Shown here one piece after another: positions 36,501-64,000 of a stretch of 64,000 nt of DNA. Under the pieces are notes generated by a model that saw nothing but the letters and a program-made list of their open reading frames with translations, did not search any database and had not been told where the DNA came from. The stretch is from assembly GCA_963662175.1 (NCBI GenBank), contig OY759215.1, forward strand, positions 29,886,066 to 29,950,065, given 5' to 3'. The position numbers and the translations under genes are program-made. This stretch comes from Aradus depressus. Taxonomy: Eukaryota; Arthropoda; Insecta; Hemiptera; Aradidae. Position 1 is the first letter of the stretch; each line of letters starts with the position of its first letter.

Positions 36501-37298
36501 GGTGGGTAGAATGAATGATCTGTAAGCGTGGTTGTTGCATGAAAGTCCTATAATGGCCACATAACATATATTTTATTTTTTTATTAATTTTTATAATTTT
36601 TTATAGAAATTACTAATAAAAAATATTTTTTAATTTGTTGCTATGCGATACAAATTAAACATTATTTTGAAATATTTCCTCGTGCTTGACTTCTGAGCTC
36701 AAGGTCGTGGGTTCGTAGCCCGACCGAGGCCCTTAGTTTATTTTATCTGGGAGGTGAAATAAACTTAAGCATGCCGTCCTTCGGATGGGACGTTAAGCGA
36801 TGGTCGCGAGCCTGTACGATGTCAGGTACTCGTTAAAGACCCCTACCCTAGGTGAATAAAAATTTATTCAGGCAAAATTTAGGACTCCCATAGTAGGACT
36901 CCCGGGCTCATGTCCACCAGAGTGACGAAAGAGCGCTCTGGTAGTAGGTGATATGACCTCGTAGTTACAGCCCGGGCATGAGTCATAAAACCTAACCTTT
37001 GAAACATTTCCTATGGAAATTGTTTTTTCATTGTTTGAAGGACTATAACTTTTGTCGTCCTATCTCAAAACTGAGGACTCATTACCGATTTGAAATTTTA
37101 TAGCAAACATTTTCGGTAAGAACCAAGTTTTCAATAGGACTAACCGTTTTCGGGTAAATCAAGGACCACTCTAAGCCTATAACCAATAATTGTCTTATTT
37201 CTTATTTTTAATTTATAGCTGACTTTATGTGCTTTTCATACGTAGATAAAAAGCTTTCATAAATACATATAAAATCTGTTTTAATTTTTGAAAAAAGT

Positions 37299-37337
<39 letters not shown>

Positions 37338-40300
37338 CAAAAATTATTTGTATTTATATTATTTATTTGCTTTTAGCAGCAAATACAATAATGTTTCAAT
37401 TCTACAAATCCATTTCATATTCATCAGTAGGGTGCAGCTAATTCAAGATTGTGGATAGTCATTGGTTAGTGAATAATTTATAAAGAAACAAGAAAGAAAA
37501 TGAATCTTTAATCTGTTTAAGTACCTGCAATATAAACTATTGATGATTTCAAGGGGGAGGTAAGTAATTTAACTAATTTTCTGGTCCGAAAATAGATATA
37601 CCTTTTCTCAATGTAATTTTGTCATGGATAGGTCAGTTCTCCACCCCATGGAACTGCATTACTTAATCATATTTTACACGATACGATGAAATGAAAGCGT
37701 ATTATACTTGATCCTAAAAACATAGTTCTAAAGATATAACAGGGCTGAGGATTTTGAATTCCCGGGACTCAAGATATCTCGTTTTTGAATAAAATTATAT
37801 TTTATTTATAATTAGAGTTAGTTATTGAATGACTCATGCCCGGGCATTAACTACAAGGTCATATCGCCTACTATCAGAGCGGTATTTTATCACTCTGGAG
37901 GCATGAGCCCGACTCTACTATGGGAGTGCTAAATTTTGCCTATCATAAATTTAGATTTTAATTATTAAGGATTTTAATTAATTTATAATTAGATTTTTGG
38001 CAGCTTTATGCAATGAAACTTCTGTTATGCTTAGAGCATCATACGACACCAAATATATATATCGATATTCTATCAAATAAACAATTTTTTTTATGAAACG
38101 TGTTGAAATGTGATAATCCGGGGTAATATTTATAATTTAAGTAGTTGAACAGTTAAAGCGTTTTTTTTTTTTTTTTGATATGAGAAATCTACAATCTAAT
38201 TTTCAGGTAAACAGAAAAAAACGGTATCGCCTTTTGACATAAAGAATTAGGAAATACCTTGTTCTATTCCCAATTTATGTAGATTTGGTTTTCTTTGTTA
38301 ATTCGGAGATACATAATTTTCGAACCCAAACTCCAGAATACTCCTCAAAACTCCAGAAAAATGATGGATTTGGTGATATTTGAGGTTGATTCAAAAATAG
38401 TATTGGGTTAACCTTCTCTTGAGGCCAATTTCAAATTTTGGACTTTAATCCATCTACAATGTTATGATTTGAGCCCTTTTTATTTGTTTGCTATTTCGTC
38501 AAAATTCAATGATCAAAAGAAGGTTAAAAAAGAGTTTTTTTAGGTAATCAGAAGGGCAAAATTTAGGACTCCCAAGGTAGAGTCGGGCTCATATCCACTA
38601 GAATGACGAAAGAGCGCTCTGTTAGTAGGGGAGTTTGTTTATTATTTATATCAAAACAATCAAAAACTAACTAACTCTTTTTTTGAGGCCAATTTCAAAT
38701 TTCGGCCTTTAAACCATCTACAATGTATTATGATTTGAGCATTTTATACGTTTTTGTTATTTCGTAAGAAATTCAATGATTCATTGAGCTTAAAAACTAT
38801 CAATGTAAGAGATACTTGGTTATGAATCCAGACTGAAATTTTATACAGAGCATATCAACTATGTGCAGGTATTCACTCAGGACCGGTGGCTGGCGGGGTG
38901 GTGGGCACCAAGGTACCAAGATATTGCCTCTTTGGCGACACTGTTAACACCGCTTCCAGGATGCAATCTACCTCTTTGGTATTCCTTTACATTTATTGAA
39001 ATTACTTGAGAAATTTGTTTGAATATGAATTTCATATCTCTTATTTTCAGCCAGGAAAAATTCAGATATCACCCAAGACAAATGAAATATTATCAAAGAA
39101 TGAATTTTTAATTGAGCCTAGAGGAAATATTTTTGTTAAGGTGAGGTGTTTTTTTAATTTAAATTCTATATATTACCATTATATTCCAACTTTCAAAAAG
39201 TGTCCTCCTCCTCTCTCTCTCTCCCCCCCCCCCTCCATAAAATTTATGTTATTTTCCTTAAATCTAATTTTTTTAATATTATTATTTTTGAAGGAACAAC
39301 TTACGCTCACAGTTTTTTAATAAGAGGACTCCGTTCTTCGGATGGGACGTTAAGCGATGGTCCTGAGCGTTTATGATGTCTGGTACTCGTTAGAGACGCC
39401 TATCCTAAGTGAATACAAATTTAGGGTAGGCAAAATTTAAGCCTCCCACAGTAGAGTCTGGCTCATGTCCAACAGATCGACGATTGAGCGCCCTGTTAGT
39501 AGGCAATATGACCTGCCTGTCATTGTCCAAATATTCTGATACACTTTCATTTTCAATACCAATATGCACGATACAACAGAGAAAAAGAAGAAAAACAAAA
39601 AACTGAAAAAATACTTGTTCTGTACAGAAAATGAAGAGAAATTTTACATTGAGAATATTTCTTTAAGAACAAAACGTAAAGTTCTTTGAAATATGTAAAA
39701 TGACTTTTCCATGAACAGAATAAAGATTGGCTGATACAAAACGAGACAATCATCTCAGAAGATGAAGGAAAGTAAGTGATTGGAAAGTTGAGACTAATAA
39801 TAAAATGACATTGAAGAACTAAAAAGAGAGCTTGCTGAAGGTATTTTTAATAAGAACTTATCATTTACTAACAAAGCTTCGTCACATCTAAGGGTTACCA
39901 GTTTTGTTATTATTCAAACTGTTTTTGAAATTCTACATTTATTAATTCAGTGAAATGAGGAATCATTTGAAGGGAACCAACTACGGTAGGTGTATTATGC
40001 CTCCATAGGTCCTCTTTCCCAAATGTAGATATATTTCTTTATTTTTAATGAGAATTTGTGTCGCTTTTATCAATTTTATTTATTTTTTCTCCTCTTGGCT
40101 TTCCAGACTTCAGCTTCACTCACTGGTAGATTGTCATCCTTGAAAGGTCAAAAGTTAGTCATCTTCAGATATTTTCCGTGTGGAGATCTTGTTACTTATA
40201 TTTTTTTGTATGTGATAATGAATGCAATATAAATATAAATCTCGGTCTCCGAAAAGAATATTATTTGCATTTTTTACTACTATATGGCGTAAATCTAAAA

Positions 40301-42734
40301 GAGACGAATGTCCAGAGGTCTTATGGTGGGATTGTCACTCATTGGAGTATCCACGCAGGTGACTAATATCGAGGGCTAGTTAAGTCCCTGGCCTCATCTT
40401 CGAGAGATGACTGGACAGTTGGAGTGTATGGATATGACTTGTATTGTGACAAATGAAACTAGATTTGATTAAATCAAAATGTTATTAATTTAATTTGTTT
40501 AAACAATATTGTAATTATTATCGCTGTAAAGAGCGCCGGTAGCTCAGCTAAGCGTGCTTGCTTACCGAGCTCAAGATCGTGGGTTCGAAACCCAGTGCCC
40601 GAGGCTCTTAGTTTATTTTGGCCGTCCTTCGGATGGTCCCTAACCTGTACAATGTCAGGTATTCGTTAAAGACCCCTATCCCAGGTGAATAAAAATTTAG
40701 GACTCCCATAGTAGAGTCGGGCTCATGTTCACCAGAGCGCTCTGCTAGTTGGCGATATGACCTTGTACTTAAAGCCCGGCCATGAGTTATAATAACCAAC
40801 TAATTATTACTGTAGTGCTGCCATAAGGGAGGTTACACGTTTATTTACATTTTCAAGTGATGTGAGCTGTCGATTTCCTGGACATCGTCATTAAACACAT
40901 ATGTTACAATATAAATATATAAGGATTTGAATGATGCCTCAAATCGTGTTAGCGGAAAGTATTTCCGGCAGGTCTTACCAACTTGGTGAACACTAGTTGA
41001 TTTCTTATAGAAAATGAACGTCCGCTAAAATGAATGATGCGAATTAAATAATAAATCATCCAGCAGTTCTTAAGAAATAATTAACTACAGGATTTGACCT
41101 TTTTTTCACATTGTCCACTATCCTAGTTGGGGTTTACAACCATTTATAGATGATTTCATAAGCGATTTTCATGTAAGTAAAATAAGCACTATAGATATAT
41201 GGCAAGAAAATTTCATATATCGCGTATTAGTTATTTTTCATCCAACATCATGATTCGGACACACTAAATATCTATACATTTTTTTTTTTCGCAGATAAAT
41301 CTCTAAAAAAGAATTTCACTGTTCTTTTATGATTTTCACAGGAAGGTCATACCAGGGCTGCCTTGGGTTGCCAAGCCTGGTTCATGGTCTTGAAATTTCT
41401 TGTAAACACTGAATATAAATCAGTAAATTAATTACATCGTCTATTTTGCTCTGGAATATTGGAATAGCATTCCATGAAGATTGCTAACATCACATAAATC
41501 GTTTTAATATATCTTCAGTTTCGGATAGATAATCTTTAGTGGTCTCTTTATTTAATAATTCATAATCCAAAGAGATTTTGAGAGAATCAATACATTAAAA
41601 ATCTGAGGGGAATTATACCAATTTAGATTAACATTTTATAATATTTTCCCTTCTTGAAGTTCCCGGAATGCAAAAAAATCTGTCAACTTGATTCCAGTGA
41701 AACCACTAAGTGGATCGAAACCAATTTTTGGTAGGATGTTCAACACATAAATAAGAATCTTTATTGTTTTTGGGGAAATTTGGGCTTGCACAAGCGATAC
41801 TGTATGGCGGAACTTTTTTTTTTGAAGTGGAACGGTATACTTTATATGTTTTTCTACTAATTTTTAAAAGTGAGTTTAAAGAAGTTATTCTTGTAATAGT
41901 TATGTAGATATTTTTGAAAATAAATAAAAAACTTATTCATATTTATGAAAAATGCTGGAATAAGTTACCATGAAAGCTTACAAGCCCGAGTCATAATAAC
42001 TAACTAACTTTTAGATAATTTATCCTAGGTATGTGGGGTATTTATTCCACATCAGCTCAACAGTCCAAGTAACATTGTTTTTTTTTTTAACATTCACCCG
42101 AATTAGGAAATTTATCAAAAATTATAGTTCTTTCTACGCTCACGCTTTTAATTCGAGACTATACATGCATATTTAGGAGACTGTTTATAATGCACCTATT
42201 AGGTATATGATATTTAACATTTTTGCAGAGATATTGTGAAACACTTGATAAAAATAAAGAACTGTATGTTTTTTTTAAAAATATTGTCTATTTCACAAAT
42301 AATATATAATATAGCAGTACTTTCGGTATTGCTACCATCTTCAGCCACGACTTAACCAATACAGTTTGGATTGTAAACTGGTTGAACTTCCATTTAGTAT
42401 TTGTTAAGTCATGGCTGAAGATGGTAGCAATACCGAAAGTACTCCCATATTATATATTATTTGTGAAATAGACAATATTTTTTAAAAAACACGTTTTCTT
42501 TATTTTTATTAGGTATATGCTGATATCTAAAATGGCCGTTCATTCTTCATTATTGAGATGGCCAGTTTCTTGACGGCACCTTACCAAATCACCTAATTTT
42601 AATGAGACTTTGGGATGTTTGTTCATTGACATGGATTTGGTATTATACTAAAACAGTTTTTTTTTTTTTTTTGTTTTAAGGGAAAAGGACAAATGACGAC
42701 TTATTGGTTGAAAGAATTAAGACAAAGCACATAG
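24392..42734 (+). CDS. Gyc88E-like: Atypical soluble guanylate cyclase beta subunit (3' part, ten exons)
   Basis: Makes cGMP from GTP in the cytosol. In insects the Gyc88E type answers to oxygen or nitric oxide and pairs with Gyc89D-type subunits. Exons: 24,392-24,521; 26,074-26,308; 27,401-27,561; 28,731-28,838; 30,460-30,628; 31,884-32,030; 34,949-35,081; 38,869-38,978; 39,051-39,140; 42,681-42,734. All splice in frame at GT-AG and give 444 residues plus stop. They cover the end of the H-NOX domain, the HNOBA domain, a helical linker with [13 protein letters not shown], and the cyclase domain. The guanine-selecting Glu (VETVGE) and Cys (PRYCLFGDT) and the Asn and Arg of NTASRM are kept. Both metal-binding Asp positions are Glu ([15 protein letters not shown]). 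The protein ends a few residues after [11 protein letters not shown], shorter than I recall for fly Gyc88E. The haem-domain exons were not found in the window. I am sure of the family and fairly sure of the Gyc88E type. Confidence 0.93.
24853..25438. mobile_element. Hairpin-bearing MITE, copy 1 (intron)
   Basis: Shares about 500 bp with 44,212-44,790. Inside is an inverted repeat of about 50-bp arms (24,990-25,043 against 25,090-25,142), rich in GCAGCAGCAG and GCTGCTGCTG. The right end, CTGGCTACGCCCTTG, is the inverse of the left end of the other copy (CAGGGGCGTAGCCGG), which indicates terminal inverted repeats of a DNA transposon derivative. The left end here is eroded into a G run. No transposase is present. 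Confidence 0.75.
25891..26012. repeat. Short inverted repeat before a cyclase exon
   Basis: Perfect 14-nt arms TATTTGTGCTAGCC (25,891-25,904) and its complement (25,999-26,012) enclose a 94-nt loop, ending 61 bp upstream of the exon at 26,074. Confidence 0.7.
26074..26308 (+). CDS. Cyclase exon: HNOBA domain, first part
   Basis: Starts by completing the Arg codon (AG/G) and ends at AAT/GTAAGT. It encodes [19 protein letters not shown] and [17 protein letters not shown], the conserved PAS-like signalling core found C-terminal to the haem domain in all soluble guanylate cyclases. Confidence 0.93.
26690..26830 (+). repeat. Diverged single unit of the 144-bp RTE-linked repeat
   Basis: Phrases such as CACATAGCCTATAT, a CCTTTAAATA segment and ACCGTTAAAGAGC align in order with the 22,380-22,460 region of the RTE-like module. 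Copy is old and isolated. Confidence 0.45.
27401..27561 (+). CDS. Cyclase exon: HNOBA domain, second part
   Basis: Preceded by a long T/C tract ending in CCCGCAG; donor TC/GTAAGT. It encodes [20 protein letters not shown], the signature strand pair that follows the insert in HNOBA domains. Confidence 0.92.
27598..27650. repeat. Near-perfect hairpin in a cyclase intron
   Basis: Two 26-nt arms (27,598-27,623 and 27,625-27,650) with a single mismatch and a one-base loop, beginning about 36 bp after a splice donor. Confidence 0.9.
27898..28065. repeat. Fold-back element in a cyclase intron
   Basis: Arms of about 70 nt (27,898-27,970 and 27,996-28,065) pair with a few mismatches. The landmarks CACGAGTG and GTTCAAACTTCCATGTCC occur in inverse order on the right. 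A single diverged arm of the same family is seen at about 31,185-31,310. Confidence 0.85.
28187..28354. repeat. Second fold-back element in the same intron
   Basis: Arms of about 65 nt (28,187-28,255 and 28,283-28,354). The landmarks CAACGCAACTGTGTCAT and GCACATCCCA pair with ATGACACAGTTGCGTTG and TGGGATGTGC. The sequence differs from the neighbouring fold-back. Confidence 0.88.
28480..28605 (+). mobile_element. SINE family A, 3' fragment
   Basis: Only the last third of the SINE: GAGTCGGGCTCATGTCC, GTTCTGGTAGCAGGCGATAT and a GTCAAAAGTACTAACTAACT tail. A similar minus-strand fragment lies at 27,095-27,155. Confidence 0.75.
28731..28838 (+). CDS. Cyclase exon: end of HNOBA and start of the signalling helix
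   Basis: Acceptor ATTTCAG, donor AG/GTAATT. It encodes [20 protein letters not shown], which matches the GLYLNDLNPHG-like stretch of Gyc88E-type subunits. Confidence 0.9.
29500..29628. repeat. Duplicated segment with poly-C runs
   Basis: A segment of about 60 bp (AACAAGAGCTGTACTATC ... GGGTTTGC) is followed by a run of C and then repeated with a second, longer C run. The length of such runs is often unstable or misassembled. The rest of this intron (28,840-29,500 and 29,630-30,459) shows nothing else I recognise. Confidence 0.85.
30460..30628 (+). CDS. Cyclase exon: coiled-coil linker and cyclase entry
   Basis: Encodes a charged helical segment ([20 protein letters not shown]), then [14 protein letters not shown]. 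The acceptor (TTAATGGAG) lacks a good pyrimidine tract, so the 5' edge rests mainly on frame continuity (AG/A). The donor is AAG/GTTAAA. Confidence 0.85.
31884..32030 (+). CDS. Cyclase exon: first catalytic strand, metal-site Asp replaced by Glu
   Basis: Acceptor CTAAAG, donor AAA/GTAAGT. It encodes [20 protein letters not shown] and ends in FNVYK. In catalytic class III cyclases the position after IMFT or ILFS is a metal-binding Asp. Here the codon is GAG (Glu). Confidence 0.9.
32329..32460 (+). mobile_element. SINE family B copy with a different body
   Basis: The tRNA-like head (CATGGTGGGCGTGCGGGC, then GTTTGCGGGTTCGAATCCC) matches family B. After about 32,430 the sequence departs from the other copies into a G-rich stretch, so this may be a second subfamily or a composite. 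Confidence 0.7.
32600..32780 (-). repeat. Family C repeat fragment
   Basis: The minus strand aligns with about 47,715-47,890 (GTAATCGGTC, GTTGAGTTTTC, GTCGA-type landmarks). See the longer copy at 47,715-48,410. Confidence 0.5.
33036..33150 (+). mobile_element. SINE family B, diverged copy
   Basis: GTGGTGGCCGTCCGGGCTAG, then TTTTATTTCGTAGATAGAAC, with an internal deletion around the B box (GGATCGAATTCCGTTC remains). Confidence 0.65.
33510..33577. repeat. Short hairpin AAGGCCCTACTAG
   Basis: Perfect 13-nt arms at 33,510-33,522 and 33,565-33,577. May be the trace of a small inverted-repeat element; nothing else is recognised between 32,800 and 34,100. Confidence 0.6.
34118..34717 (-). mobile_element. 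Candidate solo LTR in a cyclase intron
   Basis: On the minus strand the segment begins TGTCGTGGCGTCATGTGCC and ends ACA. A TATAAATAG box lies about 75 bp in (34,636-34,644 on the plus strand) and an AATAAA at 34,236-34,241. TG...CA-type ends, a TATA box and a polyadenylation signal fit an LTR. The first bases are palindromic (GTCGTGGC and GCCACGAC). I see no clear target-site duplication and no retroviral gene, so this is an inference. Confidence 0.35.
34949..35081 (+). CDS. Cyclase exon: substrate pocket, second metal-site Asp replaced by Glu
   Basis: Acceptor GTCTCAG, donor G/GTAACT. It encodes [20 protein letters not shown], carrying the guanine-selecting Glu (VET). The second metal Asp of TVGD is Glu. 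It continues to IDVSLRIG. Confidence 0.92.
35543..35886 (+). mobile_element. SINE family A, full-length reference copy
   Basis: A tRNA-derived SINE of about 340 bp. The head has an A box (GTAGCTCAGTGG) and B box (GGGTTCGTAGCCC), so RNA polymerase III transcription is expected. The body carries CCGTCCTTCGGATGGGACGT and AAAGAGCGCTCTGGTAGTAG. The end is CATGAGTCATAAAAACCTAA with a short CTAAC tail. At least twelve other full or partial copies lie in the window, and the satellite at 2.8-21.5 kb derives from the same family. Confidence 0.93.
36309..36568. mobile_element. MITE with ~33-bp terminal inverted repeats, copy 1
   Basis: Left end GATATAGCCATTGCAGGACT followed by TTCTTATACCAAC. The right end is its complement with mismatches. 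The element is about 260 bp, non-coding, in TA-rich DNA. Another copy is at 51,262-51,532 and a single end at about 57,170-57,215. Confidence 0.8.
36681..36998 (+). mobile_element. SINE family A, second copy 1.1 kb from the first
   Basis: Begins inside the tRNA head at CGTGCTTGACTTCTGAGCTC and is nearly identical to 35,543-35,886. The closeness and similarity suggest a recent insertion or local duplication. Confidence 0.92.
37303..37335. repeat. (TA)n microsatellite
   Basis: About sixteen TA units in a row, seen directly. Confidence 0.95.
37824..37965 (-). mobile_element. SINE family A, 3' fragment (minus)
   Basis: TGACTCATGCCCGGGC, ATATCGCCTACTATCAGAGC and CATGAGCCCGACTCTACTAT read as the complement of the SINE end. 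Confidence 0.8.
38395..38855 (+). repeat. Duplicated module flanking a SINE A tail
   Basis: A ~130-bp unit with TTGAGGCCAATTTCAAATTT and CATCTACAATG appears at 38,410-38,525 and again at 38,680-38,800, with a SINE A 3' fragment between (38,550-38,640). The second half continues, nearly unchanged, at 55,500-55,705 after another SINE A. Ends 14 bp before the cyclase exon at 38,869. Confidence 0.75.
38869..38978 (+). CDS. Cyclase exon: catalytic core
   Basis: Acceptor TGTGCAG, donor TTG/GTATTC. It encodes [20 protein letters not shown], then [11 protein letters not shown]. The Cys that contacts guanine and the Asn and Arg that stabilise the transition state are all present. It is the most conserved block of the gene. 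Confidence 0.96.
39051..39140 (+). CDS. Cyclase exon: C-terminal strands of the cyclase domain
   Basis: Acceptor TTTTCAG, donor AAG/GTGAGG. It encodes [18 protein letters not shown], then [10 protein letters not shown], the usual SxxT and RG region near the end of class III cyclase domains. Confidence 0.92.
39326..39520 (+). mobile_element. SINE family A, internal fragment
   Basis: Starts at CCGTTCTTCGGATGGGACGT and runs to AGTAGGCAATATGACCT. The tRNA-like head is missing. From 39,530 to 40,520 nothing else is recognised. Confidence 0.8.
40531..40800 (+). mobile_element. SINE family A with internal deletions
   Basis: GCGCCGGTAGCTCAGC, B box GGGTTCGAAACCC, then a shortened body (GGCCGTCCTTCGGATGG) and a CATGAGTTATAATAACCAAC end. 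Confidence 0.85.
42248..42516. mobile_element. Large fold-back element in the last cyclase intron
   Basis: Arms of roughly 100-110 nt pair with few mismatches. The left arm includes ATTGTCTATTTCACAAATAA, CAGTACTTTCGGTATTGCTA and CCATCTTCAGCCA, and the right arm repeats these in complement. The loop is about 50 nt. It ends 165 bp before the terminal exon. Between 40,800 and 42,247 only an A/T-rich intron and a small SINE A tail (about 41,975-42,010) are seen. Confidence 0.92.
42681..42734 (+). CDS. Cyclase terminal exon
   Basis: A long T tract and TTTTAAG acceptor precede [17 protein letters not shown] and a TAG stop. KGKGxMxTYWL is the standard end of guanylate cyclase domains, so this exon is well supported although it is short and lies 3.5 kb from the previous one. 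Confidence 0.9.
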   Translation, partial: GKGQMTTYWLKELRQST

Positions 42735-42775
42735 AAAATGTATTTAAATTACCTGTAGTTATCAGGTAGAAACGT

Positions 42776-42789
42776 AATAAACAAATAAA
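42776..42789 (+). promoter_or_regulatory. Candidate polyadenylation signals of the cyclase gene
   Basis: Two AATAAA hexamers (42,776-42,781 and 42,784-42,789) lie about 40-50 bp after the stop codon. They are consistent with a very short 3' untranslated region. Confidence 0.5.
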
Positions 42790-43930
42790 AAATATATATA
42801 TACTATCATACATGTATCACAATGCATTTAAAGTAACAGTAAAAATAAATACAATTGTCAATAAATAATGTAATATTAATAAAATAAATTACATATAAAA
42901 TAATTTTAAAGTGAGCTTTATTTCTATGCCTATCCACCTTCTCCTAAAACATTGGAGAATATTGTTTACGAAAGAGAAGGAAATTTGAAAAAAAAGATAC
43001 TTGTAAACATTTCGATACCGAAAAATCGGATATTTATTTTTTTTCTGATAACTCAATGACCAATATTCCATAATTTATTGCATTATTGTAAGATCACTTG
43101 AATCTCGGCTCAGCCCCAAACAAAAAAATAATTTTCTTTCTATTTATATCAATTAAATTTATTTATTTAAGTACTACAATAGGCCCTGTAGGGATAGGTT
43201 TGCTTTTTTGTTATATGTTGCAATAATTTTGGCTGTCTGGCGTTTTAATGGCGAAGATACCTACAAACACAAAATTGGCAAATCCCCAAATGAAGACCAA
43301 GACAAGATTTACTTTCGTTTTGTGCCAACAATAACGTTTTTATTTATTTATTTTTTAGGAAATATATCGAGTACTGTTTTTACTTTTCTCTGTATTCCCC
43401 TCATATAATAACATAATTCTTAGATTTTAAAGTGAGTTTGTTGTAATCAATATACAACAGAAAAATAGACGTTCTTTTAGAACTAAATAGACATCCTTTT
43501 AAGGAAATGGCTAGCACGTTCATCAAACTGGTTTAATGTAAAAATAATTCTAGTTCTATTCCTTAATATTTTCAGACAATGAAGAACATCGACGAATTGG
43601 AGTTTTTTTCTTCTTCTTACATTGAAAGCATTATCGTTAGATTTGATGACTGAGTGATTCCAGTTGGAAGACTAAAGAGTTTAATAGTCATAAACAATTT
43701 CGGAGGAGTATTTTTTCGGGATTTCTAAGAACTTGTAATTAATTTCTTCTATATAAATATCTCCACAGAAAGGAAGCCATCATTACTTAACGTAACAAAT
43801 CTATTTTTATTTTTTTAAGATCAATTTAATTTCCAAACTTGTTTCATTTAAATGTCTTCAGTATAATTAAGTAAAAGATAAATACTGGATTTAAGCTCGG
43901 GACAGTGGATATAGGAATGGTTGAGAGTCT
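42790..43930. other. Spacer between two convergent genes
   Basis: AT-rich DNA between the cyclase stop and the protease stop. I see no further exon, RNA gene or clear repeat here. Confidence 0.6.
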
Positions 43931-43935
43931 GATGT

Positions 43936-62443
<18,508 letters not shown>

Positions 62444-62449
62444 CTGCAA

Positions 62450-64000
62450 CATAATACAATCGATTATAATAATTATTTTATCCCAGCTTTAGAGTGCTAA
62501 TAATTTGAAGTTAGTTGAATGCAGTCATACAAATTCAAAGCTGACTCAATATTAATCAGTCAACTTTAAAGTTGAAAATATTTTTTTTTTTTCATTTTTG
62601 TAGAGGAACGATGGCAAAGCACTATGATGAACTAAATACACAGTTGTGAGTCCAAAAGGTTCACATCAGTTTGTTAAAAGGCGAAGGGAATTGGTTTTGT
62701 TTAGTATCAAACTGAATGCTGTTCTGAAAGATTTTACTGGATTGAATATCAGAGGTCTCACTTTGATGTAAAATATAGCTTTGTTTTGATGTTCACGTTT
62801 GTGGTACCTGTCTTCGTCTGACAACAAAGTCTGTCGGAAACACTCTATTGGACTTCATCAACTTCGTAAAAAACGAAGCTACAACAAAAAAAAAACTTCA
62901 TTTATCTAATATGGACAGAAACTTTTTCCCATAAATCAAATAAACGTGAAAAAAAAGGTTTTCCTGACAGGTCATATTGAGGGGTAAGGCGCTACTATTC
63001 TGAAAAAATATCTCTTCTAATCTATCTTCTGGACGTGAACGAACGTTTTATAACTCAAAATATATAAAAAAAAACTCACAATTAAATTCACTACAATTAT
63101 ATGCTACAAGTACAGAGAAATGTGTGAACACCACAAGAGCCAAGATCGACTGATGTAAGGAGAAAGGGAAGGAAGGAGTCCTGAAAGTGGTAAACAACAT
63201 TTTGTGTATTTTTTCGCTAAAAATGCGATTCCTTCCTGGAAAGAATTGAAAATGACGATTATATTACTTAAAATGACGATTTTGTGATTTTACAAGGTGC
63301 AGTTGTCGGCTTCGCAGGCGTATAGCTCAGTGGATGATGAGAAAATCGCTATGGAGGCATATGACAATAAAAAGTAGAGGTTTCAAGCTTTCATTTGAGA
63401 CCAAGCAGACCCCTTAAGACAGCTGCAAAAAGTGGACACAGAGGGTGGCAGGTTTCACGAAGAATTACCCATATATATAAGTTGTATAGTGTCAACACCC
63501 CAACTCATGTTCAGGGGTGCAATAATGGAGAAAATATTGTAGTAGTTTTCTTACGTCTTACTGACCGGGTGAACAATAAGCTAATTTCTTATAAAAATCT
63601 GCTAAGAAAAAAATTAAATAAAGAGGAGAAAAAAAAAATGATTTCGAATTGAGTGTTGTGGAATATTTACCGCCACTGATTTTCTTGAAATGGTAGACTG
63701 AATTCTAAAATATCCCCGGTCTGTTCTCTGGCCCTCTCTGAAAGTTGTATGAAAACCGATTATTTGGTATTCTGGTCTCACAACATCCCGCTCCTTCTAA
63801 TAATACTTTATGTTACAGTTAATCCGTATATATTGTACGGAGGATAATTCATTATGCATTACACTACCTGTTGTATATAGTTTTTCTAAATAATATTTGA
63901 TAGTTTCAATTTGATTAATAAATTTAATATTGTGGAAAAATAATTGCTATTCAAACTGTTGGCAAGAAAACATTAGTTCACATTGCTGTTCAGGTTTATA
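62450..64000. other. AT-rich intron or intergenic sequence
   Basis: Should contain or lead to the upstream protease exons, but I find no AAHC-type histidine exon or other coding signal on the minus strand here. No clear repeat is seen, apart from short A/T runs. Confidence 0.5.

Noticed and set aside
40080..40370. Possible extra cyclase exon after a good pyrimidine tract (CTTGGCTTTCCAG at about 40,100)
   Set aside because: The exons at 39,051-39,140 and 42,681-42,734 join in frame and complete the conserved domain end; nothing in this stretch resembles cyclase sequence.
63310..63345. Another A-box-like word (TATAGCTCAGTGGATGATGA) that might start a tRNA or SINE
   Set aside because: No B box or SINE body follows at the expected distance.

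Overview
This is eukaryotic nuclear DNA, almost certainly from an arthropod (insect or crustacean; order not resolved). The evidence is AT-rich non-coding sequence, two spliced animal genes with long introns and GT-AG junctions, and many non-LTR retrotransposons, tRNA-derived SINEs, MITEs and satellite repeats. Nothing bacterial, plasmid-borne or phage-like was seen, and no CRISPR array.

Layout. (1) 1-2,700: a GC-rich patch of unknown origin, a cluster of short palindromes, then a repeat module with a ~144-bp minisatellite, a ~112-bp minisatellite and an RTE-like 3' end. (2) ~2,760-21,540: a satellite array of about 12 kb of repeats. It is diverged at the left and homogenised further in, with a higher-order structure built from 463-bp and 307-bp segments (1,233- and 770-bp units, plus a 2,310-bp super-repeat). 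Its core aligns with the tRNA-derived SINE that is scattered through the rest of the window. The array is split by a 6.4-kb non-LTR retrotransposon on the minus strand (13,591-20,006). That element has two intact ORFs, a pure A tail and an 11-bp target-site duplication. (3) 21,540-22,580: degenerate repeats and a second copy of the RTE-like module. (4) 24,392-42,734, plus strand: ten 3' exons of an atypical soluble guanylate cyclase beta subunit of the Gyc88E type, whose introns are full of SINEs and fold-back elements. (5) 43,936-62,443, minus strand: the last three exons of a trypsin-like serine protease. Its introns hold a truncated jockey-like LINE, a Penelope-like GIY-YIG fragment, MITEs, a large inverted repeat and a possible stray exon near 57.7 kb. 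(6) 62,444-64,000: intron or intergenic DNA.

The two host genes converge tail to tail, with 1.2 kb between their stop codons. Both are incomplete: the haem-binding N-terminus of the cyclase and the His/Asp catalytic exons of the protease were not found in the window. The main points of interest are the SINE-derived satellite with its higher-order structure, the young LINE inside it, the replacement of both catalytic metal-binding Asp residues by Glu in the cyclase, and several long fold-back sequences inside the cyclase introns. Repeat-family names and gene orthology come from recognition of motifs, not from a database search.
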